Source: Massilia aurea
GTDB taxonomy: Bacteria; Pseudomonadota; Gammaproteobacteria; Burkholderiales; Burkholderiaceae_D
Assembly (NCBI RefSeq): GCF_014200505.1
Contig: NZ_JACHBX010000004.1
Coordinates: forward strand, 434,001-498,000
Length of the DNA stretch: 64,000 nucleotides
Direction of reading: 5' to 3'
Under the pieces are notes generated by a model. That model was given only the letters and a program-made list of their open reading frames with translations. It was not told the origin of the DNA and searched no databases. This document shows, piece by piece, positions 23,163 to 32,294 of the stretch. A program made the position numbers and the translations under genes. Within the stretch, counting starts at the first letter, position 1. Every line of letters starts with the position of its first letter.

Positions 23163-24725
23163 TTTCTTGCGCAGATAACGCCGCCCGGCAAACCAGGCGC
23201 CAAGCAGCATGCATGCCCCCAGCAGCAGGAACGATGCGCTCCCCAGACGAATGAACGGCGTCATGCCGGTCGCGCCGCGCACGGTGGCAGCGAGCATGCC
23301 GTCCGTGTAGAAGGGCAGCGCGTGCGTCAGATTGCCGCGGCGGTCGATGATGGCGGTGGCGCCGTCGTTGGTCGCGCGCAGCATCGGGCGGCCCGTTTCC
23401 AGCGTGCGCATGCGCGAAATCTGCAGGTGCTGCGGGATCGCCACCGACTGGCCGTACCACGACAGGTTCGACACGTTCAGCAGCAGCGTCGCCGGTTGCG
23501 GCGCATTGCGCAGCTGGTAGGCGATTTCTTCGCCGAACACGTCTTCGTAGCAGATATTCGGCAGCACCAGCTGGTCCTTGACCGCGAACGGTGCCTGCAG
23601 CGCGGCACCACGGGTGGCGTCATTCAGCGGAATGTCGAGCATGTCCGTCACCCAGCGGAAACCCGGCGGGATGAATTCGCCGAACGGCACCAGGTGCGCC
23701 TTGTCGTAGCGGTACACGGTGGCCTGGGGCTGCGGCGTCAGCGTGACCAGGCTGTTGCCGTACTTGCCCGGGCCGTCCAGCAGCGGCATGCCGATGGCCA
23801 GCGTGCTGCCGCTGGTGGTGGCGTAGCGCTGCAGACCGGCCAGGTAACCGTCGGGCAGGTGTTGCGGGAAGGTCGGGATCGCTGTTTCGGGCGTGGCGAT
23901 CAGGTCGGCCGGCGCCGCCGTGATCAGGCCCTGGTAGCGCGTGAGGATACTGTTCAGGAATTCAGCGTCGAACTTGCGGTCTTGCGCGATGTTGCCTTGC
24001 AACAGGCGCACGCTGATCGGCTGACCGACATCCTGCGTCCATTCGACCGTGCGCAGGCCCGCGCCGCCCAGCAGCAAGGCAGCCATCAAACCCATGGCCG
24101 GCCAGCGCGCGCGCTGGGTCAGCATGGCGAAACAACCGGCGATGATGCCCACGACGATGCCCATGCCGTACACGCCGATCAGCGGCGCGTAACCAGCCAG
24201 TGGCGCGAGATCATGCGCGTAGCCGGACGAGGCCCATGGAAAACCGGTGAATACCCAGCCGCGCAGCCATTCCGAGACGCCCCAGGTTACGGGCAGCACC
24301 AGCAGCAGGAACGCGGCCACCGGCAGCGACCAGCGGCGGCGCAGCCAGGTGGCCACACCGGCCGTGAAGGCGCCCCACAAGCCCATGTACAGGCACAGCA
24401 GCGTCAAGCCCACCGCCGCCAGCACGGCCGGCAAGTGGGCGAAATCGGTCATGAAGACGTACAGCCAGTGCACGCCGGCCAGCGTCCAGCCAAAGCCGAA
24501 AGCCCAGCCGATCAGTGTGGCGCGCTTGACGGACGGGCTCATGCCGACCTGATAGAACAGCCAGGCGAGGGACAGGAATTGCAGCGGCCACCAGCCAACA
24601 GGCTGGAATGACAGCAGGGACGAGGCGCCGGCGAGTGCGGCGCCCAGCAGCAGCAGGGCCGAGGGCTTGTTTGCGCGCAGCGCCGGGACCGGCGCTGCGG
24701 CTGATTGGGTACGGCGACGCAGCAT
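23157..24725 (-). CDS. lnt: Apolipoprotein N-acyltransferase
   Basis: Polytopic inner-membrane enzyme adding the third acyl chain to lipoproteins. About seven hydrophobic N-terminal segments precede a nitrilase-like periplasmic domain with the Glu-Lys-Cys triad visible as TPETAIP, KAHLVPFGEF and ICYEDVFGEE. Length is 522 aa. Its start overlaps the corC stop (ATGA), so translation is coupled. The final Ala codon and TAG stop fall inside the adjacent inverted-repeat element. Confidence 0.95.
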   Translation of the reverse strand: MLRRRTQSAAAPVPALRANKPSALLLLGAALAGASSLLSFQPVGWWPLQFLSLAWLFYQVGMSPSVKRATLIGWAFGFGWTLAGVHWLYVFMTDFAHLPAVLAAVGLTLLCLYMGLWGAFTAGVATWLRRRWSLPVAAFLLLVLPVTWGVSEWLRGWVFTGFPWASSGYAHDLAPLAGYAPLIGVYGMGIVVGIIAGCFAMLTQRARWPAMGLMAALLLGGAGLRTVEWTQDVGQPISVRLLQGNIAQDRKFDAEFLNSILTRYQGLITAAPADLIATPETAIPTFPQHLPDGYLAGLQRYATTSGSTLAIGMPLLDGPGKYGNSLVTLTPQPQATVYRYDKAHLVPFGEFIPPGFRWVTDMLDIPLNDATRGAALQAPFAVKDQLVLPNICYEDVFGEEIAYQLRNAPQPATLLLNVSNLSWYGQSVAIPQHLQISRMRTLETGRPMLRATNDGATAIIDRRGNLTHALPFYTDGMLAATVRGATGMTPFIRLGSASFLLLGACMLLGAWFAGRRYLRKKA

Positions 24726-25603
24726 CAGTCGTGTTCGTCGTCCGCCAATGGCAGTTTTTCGACCAGCAGAACGTGAATCTGACGCGCGTCGGCGCGCAGC
24801 ACTTCGAAGCGCACACCGTGCAGATCGACCACTTCACCCTTGTGGGGCATGTGGCCGAGGTGGCTGGCGACCAGGCCGCCGACGGTGTCGACGTCGTCGT
24901 CCGGCAGGTTGGTGCCGACTTCGTCGTTGAACTGTTCGATCTCGGTGAGCGCCTTGACGCGCCAGCGCGGGCCAAGCTGGCCTTCGCGGATCGAGATCAC
25001 ATTGTCTTCTTCTTCGTCGAAATCGTATTCGTCCTCGATGTCGCCGACGATCTGCTCGAGCACGTCTTCAATCGTGATCAGGCCGGCCACGCCGGAATAC
25101 TCGTCGACGACGATCGCCATGTGATTGTGGTTGGCGCGGAAGTCGCGCAGCAACACGTTCAGGCGTTTCGATTCCGGAATGAACACGGCCGGGCGCAGTT
25201 TGGTGCGCACGTCGAATGATTCTTCGGCGTAATAGCGCAGCAAATCCTTGGCCAGCAGGATGCCCACGACCTTGTCGCGTTCACCTTCGATGGCCGGGAA
25301 GCGGGAGTGGGCGGTCTCGAGCACGTAGGGCATCCACTCTTCGATGGGCTTCGTGATATCGATCACGTCCATCTGGGAACGGGGCACCATGATGTCGCGC
25401 GCAGACAGGTCGGACACCTGGAACACGCCTTCGATCATCGACAGGGCGTCGGCATCGAGAAGGTTGCGTTCGTGGGCGTCGTGCAGCACTTCAAGCAGCT
25501 CTGCGCGGTTTTCAGGCTCGGGGGAGATGAATGCGGTCAACCTTTCCAGCAGGGACCGATGGGGTTTGGCGTCCGGACGGACGTCACTGGGATACTCGGG
25601 CAT
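24725..25603 (-). CDS. corC: CorC/HlyC-type CBS-domain protein
   Basis: Cytoplasmic protein of 292 aa with a tandem CBS pair (ARDIMVPRSQMDVID, VGILLAKDLLRYY, VVDEYSGVAGLITIEDVLEQIVGDIEDEYD) and a C-terminal CorC_HlyC transporter-associated domain (VGTNLPDDDVDTVGGLV). Members are tied to Mg2+/Co2+ efflux. The start at MPEYPSDVRP (25603) fits; an upstream in-frame codon exists. It sits between ybeY and lnt as in the E. coli ybeZ-ybeY-ybeX-lnt cluster, so it corresponds to ybeX. Confidence 0.92.
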   Translation of the reverse strand: MPEYPSDVRPDAKPHRSLLERLTAFISPEPENRAELLEVLHDAHERNLLDADALSMIEGVFQVSDLSARDIMVPRSQMDVIDITKPIEEWMPYVLETAHSRFPAIEGERDKVVGILLAKDLLRYYAEESFDVRTKLRPAVFIPESKRLNVLLRDFRANHNHMAIVVDEYSGVAGLITIEDVLEQIVGDIEDEYDFDEEEDNVISIREGQLGPRWRVKALTEIEQFNDEVGTNLPDDDVDTVGGLVASHLGHMPHKGEVVDLHGVRFEVLRADARQIHVLLVEKLPLADDEHD

Positions 25604-25726
25604 AGTTGGCGAGAAGCCGTTGTTGCGATGGGCGTAGGATACACCAAAAGGCACATTGCCTGTTTTTGATGCAGGCGTGCGGCCTGAGCAGCGGGCACGC
25701 CGCCGCTCAGGTCAAGGTGACTTTAC

Positions 25727-26194
25727 TCAGTCCGCGTAGGGATCGGGGAACCCCAGCACTTCCATGATGTCGCGCTCGAACTGTTCCATTTCTTCGGCAT
25801 CGTCGTCGTTGTCGTGGTCCCAGCCTTGCGCATGCAGCACGCCGTGCACGACCAGGTGCGCCGTGTGTTCCTCGACGGTTTTCTTCTGCTCGTCGGCTTC
25901 GCGCTGCAGTACGTCGGTGCACAGGACGATGTCGGCCTTGACCGGATCGTCCTCGGCCAGGTCTTCATCTTCGTTGTAGGCGAAGGTGAGGACGTTGGTC
26001 GCGTAGTCCTTACCCCGATACGCCAGGTTCAGCGCCTGGCCTTCGGCCGCATCGACAAACCGGATCGTCAGTTCGGCCGGGCCGAGCAGGGCAGACTCGA
26101 CCCAGGTACGCAGGGTGGCCTCGGGCAGCAGGCTTTCCAGGCGCGGGTCGGCGAACTGCACCTCGAGTTCAAGCGGATGTTTTTTTTCTTGCAT
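25727..26194 (-). CDS. ybeY: Endoribonuclease YbeY
   Basis: Zinc-dependent endoribonuclease in 16S rRNA 3' maturation and 70S quality control. The zinc motif HGVLHAQGWDHD (HxxxHxxGxDH) is intact; NLAYRGKDYATNVLTF is the other family signature. Length is 155 aa. Its start lies 26 bp inside the end of ybeZ, in a T-rich stretch, implying coupling. Confidence 0.95.
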   Translation of the reverse strand: MQEKKHPLELEVQFADPRLESLLPEATLRTWVESALLGPAELTIRFVDAAEGQALNLAYRGKDYATNVLTFAYNEDEDLAEDDPVKADIVLCTDVLQREADEQKKTVEEHTAHLVVHGVLHAQGWDHDNDDDAEEMEQFERDIMEVLGFPDPYAD

Positions 26195-27290
26195 TTTTCA
26201 CCGGGATCGGTTTGGGGAGATCGGCCAGTTCCTGCACCGAATTGTCGGATTCGTAGGCATCGATGATGCGCCCGACCAGCGGGTGGCGCACCACGTCCAC
26301 GCTCGAGAACTGGGAAAACGCGATGCCGCGCACATCCCTGAGCACGTGCATGGCGTCGACCAGGCCGCTGCGCTGGTTCTTGTGCAGGTCGACCTGGGTG
26401 ACGTCGCCCGTGATCACGGCCTTGCTGCCAAAGCCGATACGGGTCAGGAACATCTTCATCTGCTCGACGGTCGTGTTCTGCGCTTCATCGAGGATGACGA
26501 ACGCGTGGTTCAGCGTGCGGCCACGCATATAGGCCAGCGGGGCAATCTCGATGATCTGCTTTTCGAACAGCTTTTGCGTGCGGTCGAAACCGAGCAGGTC
26601 GTACAGCGCGTCGTACAGCGGACGCAGGTACGGGTCGACCTTTTGCGCCAGGTCTCCCGGCAGGAAGCCCAGGCGCTCGCCGGCCTCGACTGCAGGGCGG
26701 GTCAGGATGATGCGCTTGACGGCGTCGCGTTCGAGCGCGTCCACCGCGCACGCCACGGCCAGGTAGGTCTTGCCGGTACCGGCCGGGCCCACACCGAAGG
26801 CGATGTCGTGGTTCAGCACATCGTTGAGGTACTGGATCTGGTGCGGCGTGCGCCCGCGCAGATCGCTGCGGCGGGTTCTCAGGGCCGGGCTGTCGGTGTC
26901 GTTGGGTGCAACGTCGTCCTGCGCGTCGGCCTGCGCCACGTCGGGCACGGCCTTGACCGCCTTGACGCCCTTGATGGCGCGCGGCTCGCCGCCGGGCGCC
27001 TCGAGGCTGCGCGGCTTGATGCCGGCGCGCTGCTCGACCAGGGCCAGCTGCACTTCTTCGATCGGCACGACCTTGTTGGCGACCGCGTAGAAGCGTTCGA
27101 GCAATTCGACGGCGCGCTCGGCGTTGTCGCCGGTGACGATGAATTTCTCGCCACGGCGAAATACGGTCACGTCGAGCGCGGCCGAGATCTGGCGCAGGTT
27201 TTCATCGAGTGGACCGCACAGGTGGGCAAGCCGCGTGTTGTCGAGCGGCTCAGGAATGAAGTACGAGGGCTGGGTTGGCTGTGTTTTCAA
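26169..27290 (-). CDS. ybeZ: PhoH-like ATPase YbeZ
   Basis: PhoH-family NTPase, 373 aa, that works with YbeY in RNA metabolism. Walker A is [15 protein letters not shown]; downstream are [19 protein letters not shown], Walker B-like [13 protein letters not shown] and GDVTQVDL. A nucleic-acid-binding-like N-terminal region precedes the ATPase core. It starts at a TTG that overlaps the miaB stop as TTGA, so expression probably depends on reinitiation after miaB. Confidence 0.93.
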   Translation of the reverse strand: MKTQPTQPSYFIPEPLDNTRLAHLCGPLDENLRQISAALDVTVFRRGEKFIVTGDNAERAVELLERFYAVANKVVPIEEVQLALVEQRAGIKPRSLEAPGGEPRAIKGVKAVKAVPDVAQADAQDDVAPNDTDSPALRTRRSDLRGRTPHQIQYLNDVLNHDIAFGVGPAGTGKTYLAVACAVDALERDAVKRIILTRPAVEAGERLGFLPGDLAQKVDPYLRPLYDALYDLLGFDRTQKLFEKQIIEIAPLAYMRGRTLNHAFVILDEAQNTTVEQMKMFLTRIGFGSKAVITGDVTQVDLHKNQRSGLVDAMHVLRDVRGIAFSQFSSVDVVRHPLVGRIIDAYESDNSVQELADLPKPIPVKNARKKTSA

Positions 27291-28648
27291 CTGGCGATGG
27301 CAATCGTATCAAGGTTGGCGACGAGTTCGCCGCGCAAATAATAATCGTGGCTGGCGCTGATGCGCACGTCGACCAGCTGGCCGATGAGCTGGACATTGGT
27401 CGCATCCACGGGGAACAGGACGACGCGGTTGTTCTCGGCGCGCCCCTGGAGCTGGGTTACATCTTTTTTGGCATACCCTTCGACCAGCACGCGCTGCACG
27501 GTGCCGACCATGGCGGCGCTGTGCTTGCGGGTGTTGGCGTCGATCAGAGCTTGCAGGCGCTGCAGGCGCGCCAGCTTGACCTCGTGCGGCGTGTCGTCGT
27601 CGAGGTTCGCGGCCGGCGTGCCGGGGCGCTTGCTGAAGATGAAGCTGAAGCTGTTATCGAAATTGACGTCGGCCACCAGTTTCATCATGGCCTCGAAGTC
27701 GGCCTCGGTCTCGCCGGGAAAGCCCACGATGAAGTCGGACGAGAACGTGATATCGGGACGCACCGCGCGGATGCGGCGGATGATCGATTTGTATTCGAGG
27801 CCCGTGTAGCCGCGCTTCATGGCCGACAGGATGCGGTCCGAGCCATGCTGCACGGGCAGGTACAGGTGGTTCACCAGTTGCGGGATCTTGGCGTAGGCGT
27901 CGATCAGGCGCTGGCTGAATTCTTTCGGGTGGCTGGTCACGAAGCGTAGGCGCTCGACGCCGGGGATTTCGGCGATGTATTCCAGCAGCAGCGCGAAGTC
28001 GGCGATCTCGCCGTTTTCCATCGCGCCCCGGAACGCATTCACGTTCTGGCCCAACAACATGATTTCCTTGACGCCTTGCGCGGCCAGACCCGCGACCTCG
28101 GTCAGCACGTCCTCGAAGCGGCGCGAGACTTCTTCGCCACGCGTGTACGGCACGACGCAGTAGCTGCAGTACTTGCTGCAACCTTCCATGATCGACACAT
28201 ACGCCACGGGGCCGTCGACCTTGGCGGGTGGCAGGTGGTCGAACTTTTCGATTTCGGGGAAGGCGATGTCGACCTGGGCCACGCCGGATGCGCGCCGGTC
28301 GCTGATCAGCTTGGGCAGGCGGTGCAGCGTTTGAGGGCCGAACACGACATCGACGAACGGCGCGCGCTTGATGATGGCCTGGCCTTCTTGCGAAGCAACG
28401 CAGCCGCCCACGCCAATGACGAGGTCCGGCTTGTTGCGCTTGAGTTCACGCAGGCGGCCAAGATCGGAGAACACTTTCTCTTGCGCTTTTTCGCGGATCG
28501 AGCACGTGTTGAGCAGGATGACGTCTGCGTCTTCCGGCTTGTCGGTGCGTACCAACCCATCCGAGGCGCCAAGGACATCGACCATCTTGTCCGAGTCGTA
28601 CTCGTTCATCTGGCAACCGAAGGTTTTGATAAAGACTTTTTTCTGCAT
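27287..28648 (-). CDS. miaB: tRNA-2-methylthio-N6-dimethylallyladenosine synthase
   Basis: Radical-SAM methylthiotransferase modifying A37 after MiaA. The UPF0004 domain supplies [24 protein letters not shown] and [10 protein letters not shown] cysteines for one cluster; the radical SAM motif is [23 protein letters not shown]-binding domain ends the 453-aa protein. It is first in miaB-ybeZ-ybeY-corC-lnt. miaA, the preceding enzyme of the pathway, is encoded 9 kb away. Confidence 0.97.
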   Translation of the reverse strand: MQKKVFIKTFGCQMNEYDSDKMVDVLGASDGLVRTDKPEDADVILLNTCSIREKAQEKVFSDLGRLRELKRNKPDLVIGVGGCVASQEGQAIIKRAPFVDVVFGPQTLHRLPKLISDRRASGVAQVDIAFPEIEKFDHLPPAKVDGPVAYVSIMEGCSKYCSYCVVPYTRGEEVSRRFEDVLTEVAGLAAQGVKEIMLLGQNVNAFRGAMENGEIADFALLLEYIAEIPGVERLRFVTSHPKEFSQRLIDAYAKIPQLVNHLYLPVQHGSDRILSAMKRGYTGLEYKSIIRRIRAVRPDITFSSDFIVGFPGETEADFEAMMKLVADVNFDNSFSFIFSKRPGTPAANLDDDTPHEVKLARLQRLQALIDANTRKHSAAMVGTVQRVLVEGYAKKDVTQLQGRAENNRVVLFPVDATNVQLIGQLVDVRISASHDYYLRGELVANLDTIAIAS

Positions 28649-29253
28649 GGAGAGGGTAGTTGGGGACGAATTGCTGTGCCGACAAGGCAGGAGAACCAGT
28701 TTACCGTAATTCGGTATTGACCCGATAAAAACACGGGCAGGAACGAAGAAATCATTCCTGTTGGAATTGTTAATTTCTTTACTTTAAGTAATTATCGTTT
28801 TATTTACAATGTTAAATGTCCGCTAGCGAACATACTTTATTTTCGCTGCGATATGGCACCGCACGCATCAAGTATTTCTCTATGTAAATCAAAGAGTTCC
28901 GTGATCATTCTGATTGGAAAAATTTATCAGGGAAATCTCTTGCGTGCGCCACAATGTGGCCCCATGTGCTGAAATGCAAACGTGACAAGCTTTCCATACG
29001 TTAGCTTGATTTCTGACAAGGAGTCACGTGCGCAGGGTCGGCCTCGGTCCGGCGCACGCCGCCATAATTTGTTTGAAAGACAAGTGCGCATGCAGAAACG
29101 ACGTAGTGCACGGCAAGACCGGAATTCTTAAGGAACTACTCAGATTCGCCCTGTTTAATTCCTGAACACGTTCCGGGAACTTAAGTGGAAGACATGTTGT
29201 CTTCTACTAAGGTTCACAAGGGAACTATTTTAACCAACTCGTGAGGTAATATC
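28649..29253. other. 605-bp AT-rich divergent regulatory region
   Basis: Non-coding spacer between miaB (minus) and the small gene at 29254 (plus), clearly richer in A/T than its surroundings. It holds an 18-bp near-perfect dyad at 28816-28833 (ATGTCCGCTAGCGAACAT), a GTGCGC/GCGCAC stem at 29028-29057, the palindrome GTTCCGGGAAC at 29170-29180, and the hairpin GAAGACA-TGT-TGTCTTC at 29188-29204. A possible 45-codon frame (29028-29165) lies inside it. No confident -35/-10 pair is visible. Confidence 0.6.
29028..29165 (+). CDS. Possible 45-aa small protein or leader peptide
   Basis: A GTG start four bases after a perfect AAGGAG opens a 45-codon frame ending at TGA 29163-29165. The peptide has a Cys-rich centre (ICLKDKCACRND) and an amphipathic tail (ILKELLRFALF). 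Codons such as ATA, CTA and AGA are unlike the neighbouring genes, which argues against ordinary coding. It could be a leader peptide for the gene at 29254. Confidence 0.25.
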   Translation: MRRVGLGPAHAAIICLKDKCACRNDVVHGKTGILKELLRFALFNS

Positions 29254-29661
29254 ATGGCACAACAACATCACGCTCTGTCGTCGCAAGAGAGTTACAACCC
29301 GAACCATCTGCTCGACATTCTGCTTGGCAAGATGCAGCTGAAGAACGACGCTGCGCTGTCGCGCATGCTCGAGGTGGCGCCACCCGTGATCAGCAAGATT
29401 CGTCACCACCGTCTGCCGGTTGGCGCGTCGCTGCTGATCCGCATGCACGAAGTGACGGGCATGAGCATCCGTGACCTGCGTGATCTGATGGGCGATCGCC
29501 GCACCAAGTACCGTCTGTCGGATGCACAAGGCCGTCCGAAGCCAGAAGAAAAAGCAGCAGCAGCCGCTGCCGCAGCAGCCCAGCAGGCAGGTCAGCCAGC
29601 ACAGGGTCAGGCAAACCAGTCGGGCGACGTGACGCCAAAAACCGGTAATTATGCGCACTGA
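29254..29661 (+). CDS. Small DNA-binding-type (HTH-like) protein with Ala/Gln tail
   Basis: Conserved-looking hypothetical of 135 aa. The central part, LKNDAALSRMLEVAPPVISKIRHHRLPVG followed by LLIRMHEVTGMSIRDLRDLMG, reads like a Cro/C1-type helix-turn-helix (candidate recognition helix at PPVISKIRH). The tail from about residue 95 is a low-complexity Ala/Gln run. GAGGTAA precedes the ATG. It is isolated and preceded by a very long structured leader, as expected of a tightly controlled regulator. Target and function are unknown. Confidence 0.75.
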   Translation: MAQQHHALSSQESYNPNHLLDILLGKMQLKNDAALSRMLEVAPPVISKIRHHRLPVGASLLIRMHEVTGMSIRDLRDLMGDRRTKYRLSDAQGRPKPEEKAAAAAAAAAQQAGQPAQGQANQSGDVTPKTGNYAH

Positions 29662-29668
29662 AATCGTG

Positions 29669-29694
29669 GGCATGGCAGACGTGTCTGTCATGCC
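29669..29694 (+). terminator. Hairpin after the 29.25-kb gene
   Basis: A 12-bp stem (GGCATGGCAGAC with GTCTGTCATGCC) starts 8 bp after the stop codon. The following TTCGTTGTTGG is only moderately T-rich, so this is a probable rather than certain terminator. A second stem, GCGGCGCC/GGCGCCGC, lies at 29712-29735. Confidence 0.5.
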
Positions 29695-29737
29695 TTCGTT
29701 GTTGGCGTGCCGCGGCGCCGCCTGAGTGGCGCCGCAC

Positions 29738-29767
29738 CGCAGTTCTCCCCGTCGCAGTTCTCCCCGT
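29738..29767. repeat. Perfect 15-bp direct tandem duplication
   Basis: CGCAGTTCTCCCCGT occurs twice back to back in the convergent spacer between the 29.25-kb gene and the HDOD gene. Probably a recent slippage or duplication. Confidence 0.9.
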
Positions 29768-29804
29768 ACTACCTGATTCCTACCCGTTGATTCCGTCCTG
29801 CGGC

Positions 29805-30638
29805 CTACGCCAACAGGATGGCGGTCATCTCTTCAAATTGCAGCTCCGTCTCGCGGAACACCTGCAACCACGCTTCCTCGGATAATCCCAGCGCCGTCCA
29901 GGCGACACTCGACACCGTCGGTACCACTTCGTTGGCATAGCCCGCCAGATCGAGCGCATGCGCCACCGCGCTTGCCACATGCACGATGGTGGCCAGGAAA
30001 CCCGCGCCCGGCATCTCCGGCTGAACATGAAACGCGATGGCCTGGCGCAGCGTGTCCGAAAATTGCCAGTGCTCGGCCAGCGCCCGGCCTGCCAATACGT
30101 GGTCGACACCCAGCATGGCGCGCTCCGTCTCGAGCAGATCGCCATCGACGCGCTCGCATTCGCGCAGGACGGCGTCGTATTGCTCGGGGTAACGCGTTAC
30201 CAGCACCAGGCGGCCGATGCCGTGCAGCAAGCCGGCCGTGAACGCCACATCCGGATTGAAGTGCATGTGCCGCGCCAGCACCCGCGCGCAGGCGGCGGTG
30301 GCGATAGACAAGCGCCAGAAGGCCTTGTCATTGAACGCCGGGCAGCGGCCGCTGGGAAAGCAGCCGGTGATCGATGCTGCCATGATCAGGTTGCGCGTGG
30401 CTTGCACGCCCAGGAACGTCAATGCCTGCTGGATCGTCGTGACCTTGACCTGCAGGCCGAAGGCCGACGAGTTGGCCAGACGCAGTGTCTTGGCAGTCAG
30501 CGCCTGATCGAGCGCCACCTTTTTTGCCAGCAAGGCCAGATCGGCATCTTCCTGGTCGATGCTGCCCAGCAGCTCCATCACGACGGCCGGCAGCGAGGGC
30601 AGGTCGTCCAGGCCGGCCGTCAATTCATCAAGAGTCAT
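29805..30638 (-). CDS. HDOD-domain signalling protein
   Basis: A 277-aa protein that is essentially one HDOD domain (LPSLPAVVMELLGSIDQED, LRLANSSAFGL, AFTAGLLHGIGRLVL), a catalytically silent relative of HD-GYP domains found in signal transduction. No other domain is attached. Its start overlaps the stop of the upstream small gene (ATGA), so the two are translated together and probably interact. Confidence 0.88.
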   Translation of the reverse strand: MTLDELTAGLDDLPSLPAVVMELLGSIDQEDADLALLAKKVALDQALTAKTLRLANSSAFGLQVKVTTIQQALTFLGVQATRNLIMAASITGCFPSGRCPAFNDKAFWRLSIATAACARVLARHMHFNPDVAFTAGLLHGIGRLVLVTRYPEQYDAVLRECERVDGDLLETERAMLGVDHVLAGRALAEHWQFSDTLRQAIAFHVQPEMPGAGFLATIVHVASAVAHALDLAGYANEVVPTVSSVAWTALGLSEEAWLQVFRETELQFEEMTAILLA

Positions 30639-30964
30639 GGCGCCACCTGCCGTTCGAGCCGGTAATCCTCGACGTAGCGGCGCAGCAGGTTGCCGGCCCA
30701 GTCGTTGTCGTCGTCGCGGTCGTGGCGGCGGAACAGGATGTCGAGCCGCGCTTGCACCGCGGCCGCATCCGGCGCGCGGTGCGCTTCGACGCGCGCCACC
30801 GGCACCACGTCGATCTGATGGCGCGCGAACGACGCGATGATCGCCTCGCTCAAGACCGTGCCTTTGGCCAGCAGCACCAGGCCATGGCTGTCGAGCAGTT
30901 CGTCCGACAGCACCATCCCCGGCAGGGCGCTGGCCACCGGGACCAGCTCATGATCGTCGCTCAT
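30635..30964 (-). CDS. Small protein resembling the N-terminal region of HD-GYP proteins
   Basis: A 109-aa protein with ALPGMVLSDELLDSHGLVLLAKGTVLSE, the pattern that often precedes HD-GYP or HDOD domains in single chains. The C-terminal part is charged and helical. It starts at MSDDHELVPVA (30964) with AGGAAAC upstream. It lies immediately before the HDOD gene with ATGA overlap, like a split version of a two-domain protein. Biochemical role unknown. Confidence 0.7.
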   Translation of the reverse strand: MSDDHELVPVASALPGMVLSDELLDSHGLVLLAKGTVLSEAIIASFARHQIDVVPVARVEAHRAPDAAAVQARLDILFRRHDRDDDNDWAGNLLRRYVEDYRLERQVAP

Positions 30965-31123
30965 AGTTTCCTCCATTCAATACTCTGGAGATGGTATCAC
31001 CGGTGTGCAGGCCGATCACGACGGCGACGCAATATGTCGCATTCATGCCGCATGACTTGTGGCTGGAGGGCGGTGCCAAAATACTGTAGGCTTTTGCCAT
31101 CCATCATTATTTTCAGGAACCCC

Positions 31124-31729
31124 GTGAAACTCTACTTCAGCCCCGGCGCCTGCTCGCTTGCGCCCCGTATCGCCCTGATCGCCTCCGGCCTGCCGTTCGA
31201 CAGCGAGCGCGTCAACCTGCGCACCAAGCTGACCGCAGGCGGCGAAGATTTCCGGGCCATCAATCCCAAGGGCTATGTGCCGGTGCTGGCGCTGGAAGAT
31301 GGCCATCTGCTTACCGAGAACCAGGTCATCCTGCAATACGTGGCCGACCAGGCTCCGGCAAGCGCGCTGGCGCCTGCCGCCGGTACCTTCGAACACTACG
31401 AATCGATGGAATGGCTGGCGTGGACATCGGCCGAGCTGCACAAGCGCTTTTCGCCCATCTTCACACCGGGCGCGTCGAGCGAGGCCAAGGAAGCCGCCTG
31501 GGCCGCGCTGGCCGCGCCACTGACCTATGTGGCGGGCCAGATCGGTGACGACGGCTACCTGATGGGAGACGGGTTCACCGTGGCCGATGCCTACTTGTTT
31601 ACCGTGTTGAACTGGGTGGGGTTTACCAGCTTCTCGCTGGATAACTGGCCGGCATTGCAGGCCTATCATGCACGCATCAAGGCACTGCCTGCGGTGCAGG
31701 AAGCGATGCGCCAGGAAGGGTTGCAATAG
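31124..31729 (+). CDS. Glutathione S-transferase, beta class
   Basis: A 201-aa GST with an N-terminal thioredoxin-like domain (KLYFSPGACSLAPRIAL, with the Cys typical of bacterial beta-class enzymes; NPKGYVPVL; LTENQVILQYVADQ) and an all-helical C-terminal domain ending LPAVQEAMRQEGL. The start is GTG 31124 with CAGGAA upstream; the frame reaches far further 5' but that part is antisense to the HDOD pair. It is followed after one base by DUF1697, so the two are probably cotranscribed. Confidence 0.92.
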   Translation: MKLYFSPGACSLAPRIALIASGLPFDSERVNLRTKLTAGGEDFRAINPKGYVPVLALEDGHLLTENQVILQYVADQAPASALAPAAGTFEHYESMEWLAWTSAELHKRFSPIFTPGASSEAKEAAWAALAAPLTYVAGQIGDDGYLMGDGFTVADAYLFTVLNWVGFTSFSLDNWPALQAYHARIKALPAVQEAMRQEGLQ

Positions 31730-31730
31730 C

Positions 31731-32294
31731 ATGGGGGCCGACACCGCGCCGCGGTCGCGCTGCATTGCCCTGCTGCGCGGTGTGAACGTCGGCCGCGCCA
31801 AACGCATTGCCATGGCCGACCTGCGCAAACTGGTCGAAGACCTCGGCTATACGGGCGTGCGCAGTCTGCTTAATAGCGGCAATATCGTGTTCGACGCCGT
31901 TGTCCCGCCGAGCGATGCGGCGCAAGAGATCGAAGCGGCTATGGCCCTGCATCTGGGTGTCAGCGCGCGCGTGTTCGTGTTTGCAAGCCATGAAGTGGCC
32001 GAGATCGTTGACGACAACCCTTTGCTGCACGTGGCCACCGACCACGCGCGCCTGTTCGTCTTCCTGCTGGCAGGTGCGCCGCAACGCGCGCTGGCGGCAG
32101 ACCTGTGCGGCCAGGATTGGGCGCCCGAGAATATGGCGCTTGGACGTCGCGCTGTCTATGTCTGGTGTCCGCAAGGCTTGCTCGACAGCGCAGCCGCGGC
32201 GGCGCTCGGCAAGCGGCTGGGCGATGGCGCCACGTCGCGCAACTGGAATACGATGATCAAGTTGCATAGCCTGTGCTGCGCTGGCGCCGATTAA
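31731..32294 (+). CDS. DUF1697 family protein
   Basis: A 187-aa protein with the family pattern CIALLRGVNVGRAKRIAMADLRKLVEDLGYTGVRSLLNSGNIVF, LFVFLLAG, and a C-terminal RNWNTMIKL. The fold is ferredoxin-like and the function is unknown. Coupled to the GST gene by a single base. Confidence 0.9.
   Translation: MGADTAPRSRCIALLRGVNVGRAKRIAMADLRKLVEDLGYTGVRSLLNSGNIVFDAVVPPSDAAQEIEAAMALHLGVSARVFVFASHEVAEIVDDNPLLHVATDHARLFVFLLAGAPQRALAADLCGQDWAPENMALGRRAVYVWCPQGLLDSAAAAALGKRLGDGATSRNWNTMIKLHSLCCAGAD

Noticed and set aside
28850..28870. Sigma-54 promoter in the leader (TGGCAC)
   Set aside because: The downstream GC element is at the wrong spacing.
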